In this document: positions 11,072 to 26,446 of the stretch, one piece after another
Layout: each line of letters starts with the position of its first letter
Position numbering within the stretch: position 1 is the first letter of the stretch
Assembly: GCA_018398815.1 (NCBI GenBank)
Contig: CM031609.1
Location: forward strand, 35,254,051-35,318,050
Reading direction: 5' to 3'
DNA from: Conus ventricosus
Taxonomy: Eukaryota > Mollusca > Gastropoda > Neogastropoda > Conidae
DNA length: 64,000 nucleotides
Notes under the pieces: model-generated
Database searches by the model: none
What the model saw: the letters and a program-made list of their open reading frames with translations, nothing else
What the model was told of the DNA's origin: nothing
Made by a program: the position numbers and the translations under genes

Positions 11072-13214
11072 AGACCGCACTGCCAGCTGAAAAACAAGGC
11101 TTGGAAAAACTGTGGGAAGACCTGAAAGAAAAACACAGCGCCCTCAGCAAAGCGGAATCTGCGAGGAAGAGGAAGAGCAAAAAGAAGAAGACACAAGAGC
11201 GCTTCTTCAGAGACCCCTTCCAGTTTGCCAGAACACTGTTTGAGCAGCCAAAATCCGGGACCCTAAGTGTGGACAAAGGAGTTCTTGAGCAGCATCTGAG
11301 GAAAACATACTCTGACTCACAGAGCAAAGCACCACTCGACATTCAAGGTCTGGTGTGGCCAACCAACCCTGAGGAACAGTTCAATGGCAAGCCTCCAACG
11401 TTGGCGGAAATCAAGAAGGTGGTCGACAAAGCCAGAGCCAAATCATCACCAGGGCCAAACGGAATACCTTACCAGCTTTACAAGAAATGTCCCAAGGTGC
11501 TGTAGTGGCTCCACAGGCTGCTGCGATCGGCTTGGAGAAACCAGAAGATCAGCGGTCAGTGGATGACGGCAGATGGTGTGTACATCCCCAAAGAGCAAAA
11601 CTCAAGTGACATCAGCCAGTTCAGGCCAATATCACTACTGAACGTCGAAGGGAAAATCTTCTTCTCTGTCATGGCAGCAAGGCTGACCAAGTACCTGATG
11701 GAAAACAAGTACTTGGATGTGTCAGTCCAGAAAGGTGGCATCCCAGGCGTGGCTGGCTGTGTAGAACACGCCACAATGATCTGGGACGCAATCCAAAAAG
11801 CAAAAACAGAAAAGAGAGACCTGGACGTAGTGTGGCTTGATCTGGCAAACGCATATGGATCTGTGCCCCATGAGATGATACAGTTGGCTCTTGAGATGTA
11901 CCATGTGCCAAAGAACATCCGCGACATGCTCAAGAAGTACTTCAATGGCTTCTCAATGCGGTTCTCTACCAAGGAGTACACAACTGATTGGATCAACTTG
12001 GAAGTGGGCATTGCAATGGGCTGTGCAATTTCCCCGATACTGTTCGTGCTGGCAATGGAACTCATCTTGAAAGCAGCAACAAACAACGCGAGACAAACAG
12101 ACCTTGGCGATGGATACAAGATGCCTCCTCTCAAGGCCTTCATGGATGACACTACAGTGATTTCATCCAGAGAAGACGAGACACGTCATGTGCTGGAGAG
12201 GCTGGACGACATAGTTGCCTCATCCAGAATGAAGTTCAAGCCAAAGAAATCACGGAGTCTCTCACTGAGGAAAGGAAAAGTGGCCGAATCTGTGGTCTTC
12301 AGTGTTGCCAACCAGGCCATTCCAACAGTCACAGAAGAACCAGTCAAGAGCCTTGGAAGATGGTATGATGATACGCTGAAAGACACACAAAGAGCAAAAG
12401 AAACCAAGCAGATGGCGGAAGAAGGCTTGGAGACCATTGACCAGTGTGGGCTCCCTGGCAAATACAAGGTCTGGTGTCTGCAGTTCATGCTGATACCAAA
12501 GCTCCTATGGCCTCTGATGATATACGACATCTGCACCAGCACAGTGGAGGCAATGGAAGCCAAAATCAACAAGTTCACAAGGAAATGGCTTGGTGTCCCA
12601 CCCTGTCTGACTGACATCGCGCTGTACTGTCGCCAAGCAAAGCTCAAACTACCACTGAAATCCATCCTGGAGGAATACAAAGCAGGGAAGATCAGACTTC
12701 AAAGCATGCTGGAGGACTCAGGAGACAAGGTGGTAGAAGCAATCAAGCCCCAGCTGAAGACAGGCAGAAAATGGAAAGTTCAAGAGGCGATGGATTCTGC
12801 AAAAGAAAGTCTCAAGATCAGAGAAATAACAGGACACACACAGACCAACAGACAAGGACTGGGGGTGACCAAAACTGAATGGTGGTCAAAGGCCAAAGGA
12901 AAAGCCAAAAGAGACATGATGATTCAGGAGATGAGAAAAGAAGAAGACCAAAAAAGACTCCAAAAAGCAGTCCAGCAGAGCCAGCAAGGGCAATGGACAA
13001 CGTGGGAGAATGCACTCCAAAGAAGGCTAACTTGGAATGACACTTGGCACATGGCCCCTCTCAGGATCAGCTTCATTCTCAGATCTGCATATGACCTTCT
13101 GTCCTCAAATGCAAACCTGGTGAAGTGGGGGAAAACAGACGAACCTGCATGCCCCCTCTGCCATGAAAAACAAACAGTGGAGCATGTTCTAAGCTCATGT
13201 AAAGTAGCCCCTTG
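11068..13214 (+). pseudogene. Hero-like reverse transcriptase (copy A) with one premature stop
   Basis: RT motifs in order: SSPGPNGIPYQLYKKCP (about 11445-11495), a TAG at about 11503, FRPISLLNVEGKIF (about 11620-11660), GGIPGVAGCVEH (about 11735-11770), WLDLANAYGSVPHE (about 11830-11875), AMGCAISPILF (about 12013-12045), FMDD at 12139-12150, and KFKPKKSRSLSLRKGKV (about 12235-12285). It ends at the CCHC motif, where an additional C near 13208 breaks the frame before the endonuclease. Apart from these breaks the catalytic residues are present. Confidence 0.85.
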
Positions 13215-13828
13215 CTCAAGGAAGGTACACATGGAGGCACAACCAAGTGCTCAAAGAAATTGTACAAGTAGTCTGGGCTAGTACCAACACCACAAAAGGG
13301 AGAATCAGGACTCCAAAAGCACCCGCAACATTCTTCACGGCAGGAGGCAGCAAATCATGGCCAAGAACAACAGTGCCACTCGAAACATGCAGGCAGAGTC
13401 TGCTGGATGGGGCAGATGACTGGGAGTGCACTGCAGACCTCCCAGAATGGAAGAGTCACCCAGAGATCATCAGCAAGAGTGGCATGAGACCAGACATAGT
13501 AGTCCACTCTAAGTCAACCAAGCAGCTGATCATGATCGAGCTCACGGTGCCATATGAGAACAGAATGGAGGCAGCTCAAATCTACAAGACTGAAAAGTAT
13601 GCTGATCTGGCAAACAGCCTGAGGAGAGAAGGCTATCAGGTCAAAGTCCTCACTGCAGAAATTGGAGCTAGGGGATTTGTAGGAACGTCTGCATACAGCC
13701 TCATGAAACAGCTCTCAGTTGCAGGGAAGGAAAAAACCAGAGCCCTGAAAGCAATGGCAGAAGCGGCAGAGAGGTGTTCAAGCTGGATCTGGTCAAGGAG
13801 GAACAAAAGTGAACTTCATAAGGCTTAA
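13211..13828 (+). pseudogene. Hero-like restriction-like endonuclease domain (copy A)
   Basis: Continuation of the ORF after the frameshift. It has RPDIVVHSKSTKQ and IELTVPYE as in copy B and the identical C-terminus RRNKSELHKA. The domain itself has no internal break. Confidence 0.8.
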
Positions 13829-13844
13829 TTTCCCTACAAATATC

Positions 13845-13940
13845 AGGTGTCCCTGTGGCTCAGTGGTTAAAGCGCGAGTCATTAAGTAGAAAATGAGCAT
13901 GTCCAGAGGGTCATGGGTTCGAATCCCAGCCATGGCTCGT
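13845..13940 (+). repeat. tRNA-like segment in the 3' UTR of Hero copy A
   Basis: Near-identical to the copy B segment; B box GGTTCGAATCC at 13916-13926. Confidence 0.7.
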
Positions 13941-14111
13941 CCCAAGATGGGGAAAAAAAAAAGGGGCAGCAGAGGGACATCCGGAGTCATGAACCGGGTG
14001 TGGCCCAACCCCCCTAGAGTGTCAGGAGATAAGGGCCGAAACACTTGCTTGAAGGGGGCTTCTCTTCTGAGGACTCTCTGCTGCCACGCTCTCCACGAGT
14101 TTCTTTCTACT

Positions 14112-15297
14112 AAAGAGGGTATCTTCCAGATTCGCCGTGCACTAAGTGCCTAGGAGCTTTTGGACTTACACCAAGAAATCTTTTAATAGCAGCTAAGTGC
14201 ACCCTTTCAATTTGTTCCTGGTTAGATGACAGTCCCCAAATCTCTGCTCCATAAGTTAAGATAGGTTGTATTTGGCAATCAAATAGCTTAAAGAAAATAC
14301 CAGAAGAATGTTCACCTATTGATCATAGCATTCTGTTGATAGCAATTAATCCTTTCTTTGCTCTGTTTCCTAGGTCACACATAGTTGGTTGGAAAGATAA
14401 TCTTGTGGTCAGTATTATACCAAGATACTTATACATGTTAACAGTGGAAAGTTGAGCATCACCAAAAGTCCAATTTTCATTCGAAGCAAGGTAACCGCCA
14501 TTCCTGAATACAACAATATTTGACTTTTCCAGATTCACAAGTAAATCTAAACGTTTTGAGGTATTATACAAGACATTCAGTTGGGTTTGCAAACAATAAC
14601 AGTATCAGAAAACAATGCAACATCATCAGCAAATAACAGAATCAAAAGTTCAGTGAGGTCTGGAGAAAGTTGAATACCATGTCTACCAAAAGTGTTTATA
14701 TCTTTAGTTAGTTCATTGATAAACAGTGAAAAAAGCACAGGTGAACACACCTCACCTTGTTTTAGGCCCCGTGGGCATAGAAAAGTATCAGTAAGGTCAC
14801 CACTAGTTCGAATACAAGTCTTCACAACATTATACACACTTGCAATGCTTTCAAGAATTTTCCATTAAGACCATTAACAGAGAGAACCTTCCACAATTTA
14901 TCCCTACTTACTAGGTCAAAAGCCTTCCTAAAGTCTATGAATGCGACATAGAGCTTCCTGTGTCTTAACAACTGCTTCTGAATAATTGCCAGTAAAGTGA
15001 AAATGTGATCTGTGGTACATCGTTTGTCACGAAAATCAGCTTGCTCCCCCCCAAGGATATTGTTCATTTCAATCCATTTGGTTAACCTTCTATTGAGAAC
15101 AAAGCTATATATTTTACTACAAATATTCAACAAAGAGATTCCACGGTAGTTATCTGGGCAATTCCTATCACCCTTCTTAAACAGTGGTTGCAAGATAGAG
15201 ACTGACCAATCTTCCGGAAACAAACCCTCATCAAAAATTGTATTGAAAAATTTAACAAGGAAAGGCATAATGACTTGTCTACTGTACTTGTAAAACC
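14112..15297 (-). mobile_element. LINE D, 5' half (reverse transcriptase)
   Basis: Reading the minus strand from 15268: NYRGISLLNICSKIYSFVLN, GGEQADFRDKRCTTDHIFTL, LYVAFIDFRKAFD, then in shifted frames GLKQGEVCSPVLFSLFINEL, LLFADDVALFSD (FADD at 14623-14634) and KSNIVVFRNGGYL with YKYLGIILTTRLSF. It reaches GESGRYPL next to 14112, where copy A ends. LINE G shows the uninterrupted order SGRYPLFIQTFSKS, which continues in D at 9345. There are several frameshifts. The 5' side is truncated directly at the (GA)n of 15298-15415. Confidence 0.8.
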
Positions 15298-15298
15298 C

Positions 15299-15375
<77 letters not shown>

Positions 15376-15415
15376 GAGACAGAGAGACAGAGAGAGACAG
15401 AGACAGAGACAGAGA
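15298..15415. repeat. (GA)n array between LINEs D and E
   Basis: GA array with a few AGAC variants at its right side. It is the 5' boundary of D and the 3' tail position of E on the minus strand. Confidence 0.95.
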
Positions 15416-16846
15416 AATAACAATAACGATACCGAAAATTTATTCAGAAAGGCAACAGCCCATTTGAGGGGATGAGTAACAAAGAACATAATTAAACAAG
15501 ATATTTTATCACAAAAAAAAAACAACATTCTCAACATATTCAAACTACCTAGGTCAAAGCACTCCTTCTTTTAAATGATTTGCACAGATATAAAGCAAGG
15601 TTTCTTGCAACGTTGTAATTTTTGACGACAAAAGACAAACTAACTTGAACAGTGCTAGGCGTCGATGATATTTTTAACGGAATAAGTTTCTTTCGTAGAT
15701 CTGCCAGAACAGGACATAAGAATACAAAATGAAGTTCATCTTCCCTACCAGATTTACACAATGGACACAACAAAACCTTTGCTGTATGGATATTATATCG
15801 TTGACGATGTACAGCAATATCCGATACACCAAACCTGAATTTTGTTAGTTCAGACCTGATAAATCTATTTAAGTTCACAGACAGATAAGCTTCTGCTTCT
15901 ACTAAAATAATTACTTTTCAGCAGTCTAAATAATGAAAACCGTTCGCTGTTTTGAATATGGCTATCCCGCTCCTACCATCTGCAATCTATTGTTCGTTGC
16001 TTGAAACAAGCCAAGAAACTGCTGACACAGCCAATCCCTTTTTTTTTTTTATTCTTACCATTCAAACGAAAAACCATAATTACATAAACATTTACGAATG
16101 CCTGATGCCCACGTAGTTTTCCCTCTCATATCCAGGTCGAACACTGTTTTATAAGCTTTGGCTGGCAGTCTATGTTGCCCCATACGTAACAGCTTAAGCC
16201 AGTATCTTACACATTTTATATATGAATTCAAATAAATTGGGAATCTACCAAGTTATCCATACGTCAAGTCATTTGGGGTACGCCTATCGACATTCAAAAC
16301 CATTTCATAGCAATAAATGCAATTTCTCTATGTCGTGTCCTTTCTCCAAACCCCAAATCTCAGCGCCATACTGGACTATAGGCTGGACCCGGGTATCAAA
16401 CATTCTGAAAATAGTTTTACTGACTCGTTTTCAAACTTATACAAGACGCTTAACATAGCCCATAACCGCGAGCTTCACTTTACCTACAAGATATTGGCAG
16501 GCAAACGAAAAACTTAGTATTGTAGAAAAAATATAAACCCCGATATTTGTAGGCGTTCACAATCGCAATTTCAGAATTTCCATAAAACCATTTTTCACGC
16601 GACGACAAAATTCCACCCTTTCGAAAAAACTGTAATGTTTGTTTTGTCCATGTTTACTTTGAGATGTAATCTTTGCGCCACTGAGTACAAATTGTTCAAC
16701 TAGTTTTGAAGCCCTATAACATTTCAGACAGTAAAACAATATCATCTGTAAAACGTAGAATGAATATTTCAATCAAATCAAATGAAGCACCATGTTTTCC
16801 CTTCTCGATAATTTCCAAGCTAATTCGTTAATAAACAAAGAGGAAC

Positions 16847-16849
<3 letters not shown>
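15416..16849 (-). mobile_element. LINE E, 5'-truncated and degenerate
   Basis: The C-terminal part is clear on the minus strand (15878-15549): LTKFRFGVSDIAVH and CPLCKSGREDELHFVFLCP, the same C-x2-C-x8-H-x4-C motif as in D, then LALYLCKSFKRRS. Upstream, frameshifted pieces read RT-like FTDDIVLLSE and FINELAWKL near 16740-16840. The 3' UTR ends with GGGCTGTTGCCTTTCTGAATAAA then TC-rich sequence. (GA)n arrays bound it on both sides. Confidence 0.75.
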
Positions 16850-16877
<28 letters not shown>

Positions 16878-16898
16878 GAGAGAGAGAGAGAAGAGGAG

Positions 16899-16951
<53 letters not shown>
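16850..16951. repeat. (GA)n array at the 5' side of LINE E
   Basis: GA with a few GG interruptions. Confidence 0.95.
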
Positions 16952-16954
<3 letters not shown>

Positions 16955-17048
16955 GCATTGTGTATTGCACTTACTGTGCATTTCTTCGCAGTCTTTTTGT
17001 TGTTGTTTTTCCTTGTTTTAACACAGCTTAGTTTCACATTTTTTGCAG

Positions 17049-17628
17049 GTACACAAACACGTTAATCTGGGAGAGTGGTGTGATTGCTTTCTTTTTGCCC
17101 AGATTCTATGTCTGCATCCCGGACGAAAAGTCCGGGGATTTAGAGTATGAACTTGTTATAAGAGAACGGACTGAGTGTATTCAATGGCGGTTCACCTCAA
17201 GAGCCATGTTTGTTGGAAAGGATTGTGAGGATGATACGGCGAGAGGCTTTCTGTGTGAACTTCCTTCCCTTTCGGATCATCGCCTGACACCTGTCGCGCT
17301 TCCTACCGCAACTACGACAACACCTAGGAGAGAATATTTTAATTTTCATCTTGAAACCTGTCCCATGCAGCATCTGACTCACGAACTATTGACCTGTGAT
17401 GTGAAAAGTCGGTGCAGGGAACTGGAAAACACCGAGACATGGCACAGAGCGACATGCAGGATGAATGACGGAATGACACAGCCGTACTTTTATTGTGACG
17501 TATCTGGGGAGTTTGTGCCTTACAGTCTGGTGTGCGATTTTCAACACGATTGTTTCGATGGACGTGATGAAGACTTCTGTGAGCATCCTGCTTGTGCCCG
17601 TTACCAGCTAGACTGTGGAAACGGACAG
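17049..17628 (+). CDS. Receptor exon: second half of CTLD, linker, LDLa repeat
   Basis: Acceptor TTTTTTGCAG precedes 17049; the donor GT is at 17629-17630 after CAG. The first base completes the codon left open at 7838, and the exon ends in phase 0. Domains: second half of the C-type lectin-like domain (ECIQWRF, FVGKDCEDDTARGFLCE), a Thr/Pro-rich linker (ATTTTPR), a cysteine-containing spacer, then an LDLa repeat with FYCDVSGEFVPYSLVCDF and HDCFDGRDEDFCE. It closes with LDCGNGQ, the opening of another LDLa that the next exon completes (CFNSYQKCDG). LDLa repeats bind calcium and ligand. This is the ectodomain of a GRL101-like receptor by family comparison. Confidence 0.8.
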
Positions 17629-18600
17629 GTTCATGATTTTTTCTTTCTGAAAATCCCTTCTACTTCTTACAAATTGCCCCTCCCACCCTCCACTTCCAAC
17701 TTCTCAATCCAATTTTGCTCTTTCATTTGAGATCTAGCAACAGCAGTCCACTTGGATCTCCCTATTTCTTTTCTTATCTTTCTTTAATCGACAGCATATC
17801 CAGCCACGAGGCAAAGTTCCCCTAAATTATCGACAATTATTAACATTGTGCCATACAGATTAATTGATATACTGATGCATGCAAGCATCGCACAAGCGAA
17901 CACGAGTAGACTTTTTTTTTAAAATTAGTATTTCTTTAAGCGTAAGGGCTTTGAACAAATATACAGGAACGTGTACCCAACTTCATCACTCACTGACGAC
18001 ATCAAAATAATCTATCAAATCAGGAAAGTTATCTATAAACGTAGCTGAATAGTGAGATTTATTCATTGAGGACCTGGTCAACGTTTTGTTTTTAATATGA
18101 GGAAATCCTTAAAATAATATGGACCCCTAACAATCACAATACTACTACCCACATTGATTCCAGAGCGCCTGCATATTTTTCTGGAGAGCTCATTGGTTGT
18201 AGGGTATTCAAATCTCCCGTGGAAAAGATTATTGCATTAACATACAAAAGAGTGAATGCGAAAAGTGAAGATCATACTCAAACGACATAAAACCTAAGAT
18301 GGCCTGCAAGTGAGAGATATAAGCAAACTAGTTCGATTTTAGACATAGCTTGTTCCTCTAGTTGAAAACACCCAAAGCGACGGATTTCTGGAAGAATATG
18401 AACAACGGAAAGAGGGAAGCAGACAAAAAAGTCCTGGTACCACATCACAGGCAGAAAAATTCAAGGACGGGATGTGGGAGGAAGACGAAGGAGCCTTGTT
18501 AAACCATGGATTGCTTGAAAACATGAAGTACGGAATACGGGAGGTATACGACTAAGTCCTCGTATACTACAGCAGTTAGAGAAATAATTTTGAAACTGAA
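17629..18600. other. Receptor intron 2, first part
   Basis: AT-rich sequence without a recognisable gene or known repeat. Confidence 0.6.
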
Positions 18601-18614
18601 GTGACTGTAGGCTC

Positions 18615-18834
<220 letters not shown>

Positions 18835-19044
18835 TAAAACTGAGTTACAATACCGTAAACAAACGGAACACAACCAGATTACAATACAAAGCGACGCGTT
18901 TTGACCTTGTGGTCGTTTTCACGGAACACAAGCATATGGGCGTACATGAAAAAGTCGAACATTAAGGGACGGTTGAATACGGGTTGAAACATAATATCTG
19001 ATCGGGGAAAGTCGCTAGATTCCAGTGTACTACAAGTTCTTGAA

Positions 19045-19830
19045 TGACCCTTGTGGATACTCTGGCCTGCATGGACTACCAGCAATAAGGTGCTGACAAT
19101 GACAAAGACCCTTGTGGATACTCTGGCCTGCATGGACTACCAGCAATAAGGTGCTGATAATGACAAAGAACCTTGTGGATACTCTGGCCTGCATGGACTA
19201 CCAGCAATAAGGTGCTGACAATGACAAAGAACCTTGTGGATACTCTGGCCTGCATGGACTACCAGCAATAAGGTGCTGACAATGACAAAGACCCTTGTGG
19301 ATACTCTGGCCTGCATGGACTACAGCAATAAGGTGCTGACAATGACAAAGACCCTTGTGGATACTCTGGCCTGCATGGACTACCAGCAATAAGGTGCTGA
19401 CAATGACAAAGACCCTTGTGGATACTCTGGCCTGCGTGGACTACCAGCAATAAGGTGCTGACAATGACAAAGAACCTTGTGGATCCTCTGGCCTGCATGG
19501 ACTACCAGCAATAAGGTGCTGACAATGACAAAGAACCTTGTGGATACTCTGGCCTGCATGGACTACCAGCAATAAGGTGCTGACAATGACAAAGAACCTT
19601 GTGGATCCTCTGGCCTGCATGGACTACCAGAAATAAGGTGCTGACAATGACAAAGAACCTTGTGGATCCTCTGGCCTGCATGGACTACCAGCAATAAGGT
19701 GCTGACAATGACAAAGAACCTTGTGGATCCTCTGGCCTGCATGGACTACCAGAAATAAGGTGCTGACAATGACAAAGAACCTTGTGGATCCTCTGGCCTG
19801 CATGGACTACCAGAAATAAGGTGCTGAAAA
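19045..19830. repeat. 61-bp minisatellite, about 13 copies
   Basis: CCTTGTGG recurs at 19049, 19110, 19171, 19232, 19293, 19353 and onward to about 19780. Most units are 61 bp. Two unit variants exist: GGATACTC (mainly the first copies) and GGATCCTC (mainly the last). The period does not keep a frame, so open frames on the minus strand are incidental. Confidence 0.95.
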
Positions 19831-20049
19831 ATGAAAAATTGTGTCTGTCCGCAGAAACATGTTAAAACGAACGAATTATTGCTTTAATAAAATATAGACT
19901 GCTTTCCAAATTGTCAGGAAAATTATGACTAGTTCTAAGGCAGGAACGAGACCGATTAAGACAAAGATGGATTACTGCTGTTGAATGGAGAACAGAATTT
20001 GAGAGACTTGTGAGATAATTTAGAGTGACAGATACACAGTGAAAGCGAG

Positions 20050-22946
<2,897 letters not shown>

Positions 22947-23039
22947 ATCTTTGTACTTTATATAGTAAACCAACAGAACTTTCATGGTTTTTACACGGAA
23001 AAAAAAAAGATTAGATTGATGCACCATAGCTTATTAAGG

Positions 23040-26000
23040 GTGAAGTTTAGATATCTTTGTTGGATACTAAATATTTCATAAATCTGCCGATAAATTATCA
23101 AAATGAGGGGGAAGATCGGGAGGGTATTATGTTTAATTAAAAACGAACTATCTCCCTTTGTCAAATCCATTAATCCGTCTCATCCAAACATCTGAGCTTT
23201 TCTTTGATTGAAGAAAAGTTGTTTGGGATGGGGAAGGACGTATTGTATGTTTGTACATATGTTCCACCAGAATTTCCCCCCCTTTTATGCCCATTCGGAC
23301 TTTGACAATGGAATATCCGAGCTTGAAGAGTGTTTAACTGATTGTCTGTTAAGAACAGATGCTCATGCCATTTTGAATGGCGATCTGAATTGTAAAACTA
23401 ATATTTCTCAAGATGTTTTTAGGTATAGCATTCCTCAATGTTATAGTCAATCTCTTAGTATTGATCGGCGTTCCGAAGACTGTGTTGTGAATAATTAACG
23501 TAAATTGTTCTTGCATGTATGCACTGCTTTAGATTTGTATATTCTTAATGGGGTGTGTAAAGGCGACCTTGACGGCCGCTATACTTATATATCAGATTTT
23601 GGATGCAGCGTCAATGATTATTTCATTTTGTTAAACGAACTTCTCTCTTTCCTATATGACTCATGTGAATTAAATACTTTGGAACGTTTAGAATCCGATC
23701 AGTTATCTTTGTCTCTGCATGTGGTTTTTCTAAATTAGAACATTGTTGATGTCAGGACACAAGATTCTTACTTTGTGTTCAATATATGTGTGTGGAATGA
23801 AGACTATGCCAGTCTATTCACCAATACATTGTGTAGGGAAGACATCTGAACTAGAATGGATGTTGCAATGAATATATTTAAAGGTATTGTAAATGCTGCT
23901 CTTGATATATTTAATAGTTGCATAAAAGAAAGCGCCGATTTGTATGAAATGTATGATATCTGGTAACAACAAAAGAAAATAATATTATAAGGACTGGTAT
24001 GATCACGAATGTGTACTCTATAAAGGAAAGGTAATGAGATTGTTACGAGTTAGTCGTCGCACCGTGACAAAGTAGACAATGACGCGTATTCAATTGCATG
24101 GCGCGAGTACAAACATTTATTGAGGAGAAAAGAAAAGCAGTTCAACAAATCTTTATTGGACAAACTTGTGGTACCTGTAGAATGTCAAAAGGATTTCTGG
24201 GATACCGTTCATAAGATTGCATTTACAAGAAAACAGCCGAACCGAAGGGTATCATTAAAGTTGATGTATGGTTTAAACATTTTCAAGCATTATTGGAAAC
24301 TAATGTTGAAAATGAGCATAACGAGGTAATACCTGAAGAAGATACTCATAGTTATATGAATCGTCCATTACTAAAGAGGAAATCTTATTAGCATTAAGAA
24401 GAATATTTTTTTTAAAACGCAAAGCAGCTGGCCCAGATGGTATTACTGGTGAATTGTTTTAAAAAAATCTTCTAAACAGGTCTTCCAGTTTCTTCTAAAA
24501 TTGTTCAATAAAATTTTTGATGAGGGTGTACATCCAGATATCTGGACCGAATCGATAATATTATCTCTGTTTAATAAAGGTGATGTCAATAATCATAACA
24601 ATCATAGAGGAATCAAGAATTGGTAGATGAGAATAATATCATAGGTGAGTATCAAGCTGGCTTTAAAAGAGGCTGTTGAACTGTTGACCACATGTTTACT
24701 TTGTTAGCGTTAGTACAAAAACAGTTTCCATATAATCGAAAACTTTGTGTTGCTTTCATAGATTTTCAAAAAGCATTTGATTCTATAAATATAAATGTTC
24801 TTTGGCCAATCTTGCTAAAACAATAGTATACAGGGGAAGCTTTACAGATGTATAAGAAGCATGTATTATGTTGTGAGTTAGGGTGCGCTGTGGTGCTAAA
24901 TTAACAGACTACATTACGTGCACAACTGGTCTTAAACAGGGATATGCATGTAGTCCAATTTTGTTTTCTTTGTTTATTAATGAGGTGGCAATTGAGGTAA
25001 TCAATAAGGGAAGACATGGTGCTTTCATGTCAGTTGAAGCTTTTGAACTGTTTATTCTTTTATTAGTCGATGATGTGATCTTATTGTCGGAGACAATAGT
25101 AGGTTTACAGACGCAGTTAAATAACTTACAAAGGGCTGCTGCATCTCTCCAACTAAAAGTGAATTTAGATAAGACTAACATTATAGTTTTTGGAAAGGGA
25201 GGCTATTTAACTGCGCGAGAGAGGTGGTTGTATGACGGTGGCTTAATGCCTGTAGTTAATGCTTATAAATATCTGGGCATAATTGTTTTCTACTGGTTTG
25301 AGTTTTGTTGGTGCATGTAAAAACCTAGTTAGCAGGCTAGAGGTGCTTTACTTTGTATGATAAAAAAGTTATACAAATCAAACAATTCTTCTCTTGGTCT
25401 GTGTTTTTAAAGATATTTGATAGTCACGTTCAGCCACTTCTTTAATATGGCTCTGCGATATGGGGTCTTGACAAAGCTGCCATCTCCTGTGCAGCAGTGC
25501 ATACGTTTGCTTTGAAGTAATTTTGGGTGTAGATAGGTCAACACCCAATGATCTCATTTACGGTTAAACGAATATATTCCCTATATATCTAGATTCAGCA
25601 CTTTGATGTGTTCGTTATTGGCTGAAATTGCTACAAACGGTAGACAGTAGAATACCTCGCAAAGCCTATATTCTATACGATTTAGATGCAGAAGAAAGAA
25701 TAACTGGGTAACTAAAGTACGTCTTTGCTTGTTTGAGTATGGAATGGTTTTGCATGGCTCAATCAAGGTGTTGGAAATGTACATGAATTTTTAAGTCTTT
25801 TTCGTCGACGCCTGATTGATTATCGTTGGCAAAAGTGATCTGATCACATCCAGAATAGCGAAAGATTTGGATTTTACAAACGTTATTGTAATTCTCATGA
25901 TCTAAAACCTTATCCAGCTCTTGACATAGATAGACATTTAAAATTTGTAACCACGAAATTCAGGCTTGGTGTCTCAGAAATAGCTGTTCATCACAATTGA

Positions 26001-26399
26001 TACAGATCTGCTGACAGTAGTGGGCTGTTATGTCCTCTGTGCAAAGAATCACAGGAGAATGAAGTACATTTTGTCCTTTGTTGCCCTGCTTACAGGAATA
26101 TTCGTGCTGAATTTTTCAGGTAAAAATGTATACTTGTATAATTTGGTTTTGTTGATGTCGTCATCCTCTGCCCAAGATGTTAAAAAATTCTCTTTGTTTC
26201 ATAGAAGACATTTAAAGTAAGAGAATTATCCTTTCATCATCAAAATAATATTCTCATATTAATCTCATTATAGTCAATAATTTAAAATAAATGCAGATTT
26301 TTTGCATTTTTGTTTCTTTTTTCGTAGGTTTTGTGTATGATGTAATCACTCCCTTCATTAGGGGCCAAGGCCTATGAACGATTAAACCATCCGAATCCG

Positions 26400-26404
<5 letters not shown>
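23040..26404 (+). mobile_element. LINE H, degenerate two-domain copy
   Basis: Plus strand: endonuclease pieces (YVPPEFPPFYAHSDFDNG reading at about 23260, ILNGDLN at about 23375, GCSVNDYF at about 23600), then RT pieces (AAGPDGITGELF at about 24425, GEYQAGFKRG at about 24640, LCVAFIDFQKAFDSI at about 24745, GLKQGYACSPILFSLFINEV at about 24930). The active site reads LLVDDVILLSE at about 25060, with VDD where this family has ADD or TDD. The C-terminal zinc-knuckle motif is LLCPLCKESQENEVHFVLCC at about 26030. The 3' UTR contains GGGGCCAAGGCC and then (CT)n. Many stops; not functional. The 5' boundary is uncertain. Confidence 0.75.

Positions 26405-26443
<39 letters not shown>
26405..26443. repeat. 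(CT)n array between LINEs H and I
   Basis: Pure CT; 3' tail position of H and 5' boundary of I. Confidence 0.95.

Positions 26444-26446
<3 letters not shown>

Larger units (their letters stand above)
10337..14111 (+). mobile_element. R2/Hero-like retrotransposon copy A, near full length
   Basis: A 3.8-kb element made of a 5' UTR (about 10337-10573), zinc finger, RT, CCHC and restriction-like endonuclease in one interrupted ORF, a 3' UTR with a tRNA-like segment, and the terminus TTTCTTTCTACT. The FMDD catalytic box, the WLDLANAYGSVPH motif and the C-terminal endonuclease are diagnostic of the Hero-type lineage of RLE-bearing non-LTR elements, from family knowledge. Damage: one lost base near 11059, a TAG in place of GAG at about 11503, and one extra C near 13208. 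It lies inside antisense LINE D. Confidence 0.85.

Noticed and set aside
16222..16517. Plus-strand frames inside LINE E
   Set aside because: The minus strand of the region carries LINE C-terminal sequence; the plus frames are antisense shadows.
19045..19830. CRISPR-like array
   Set aside because: Units are contiguous and nearly identical with no unique spacers, and the genome is eukaryotic.
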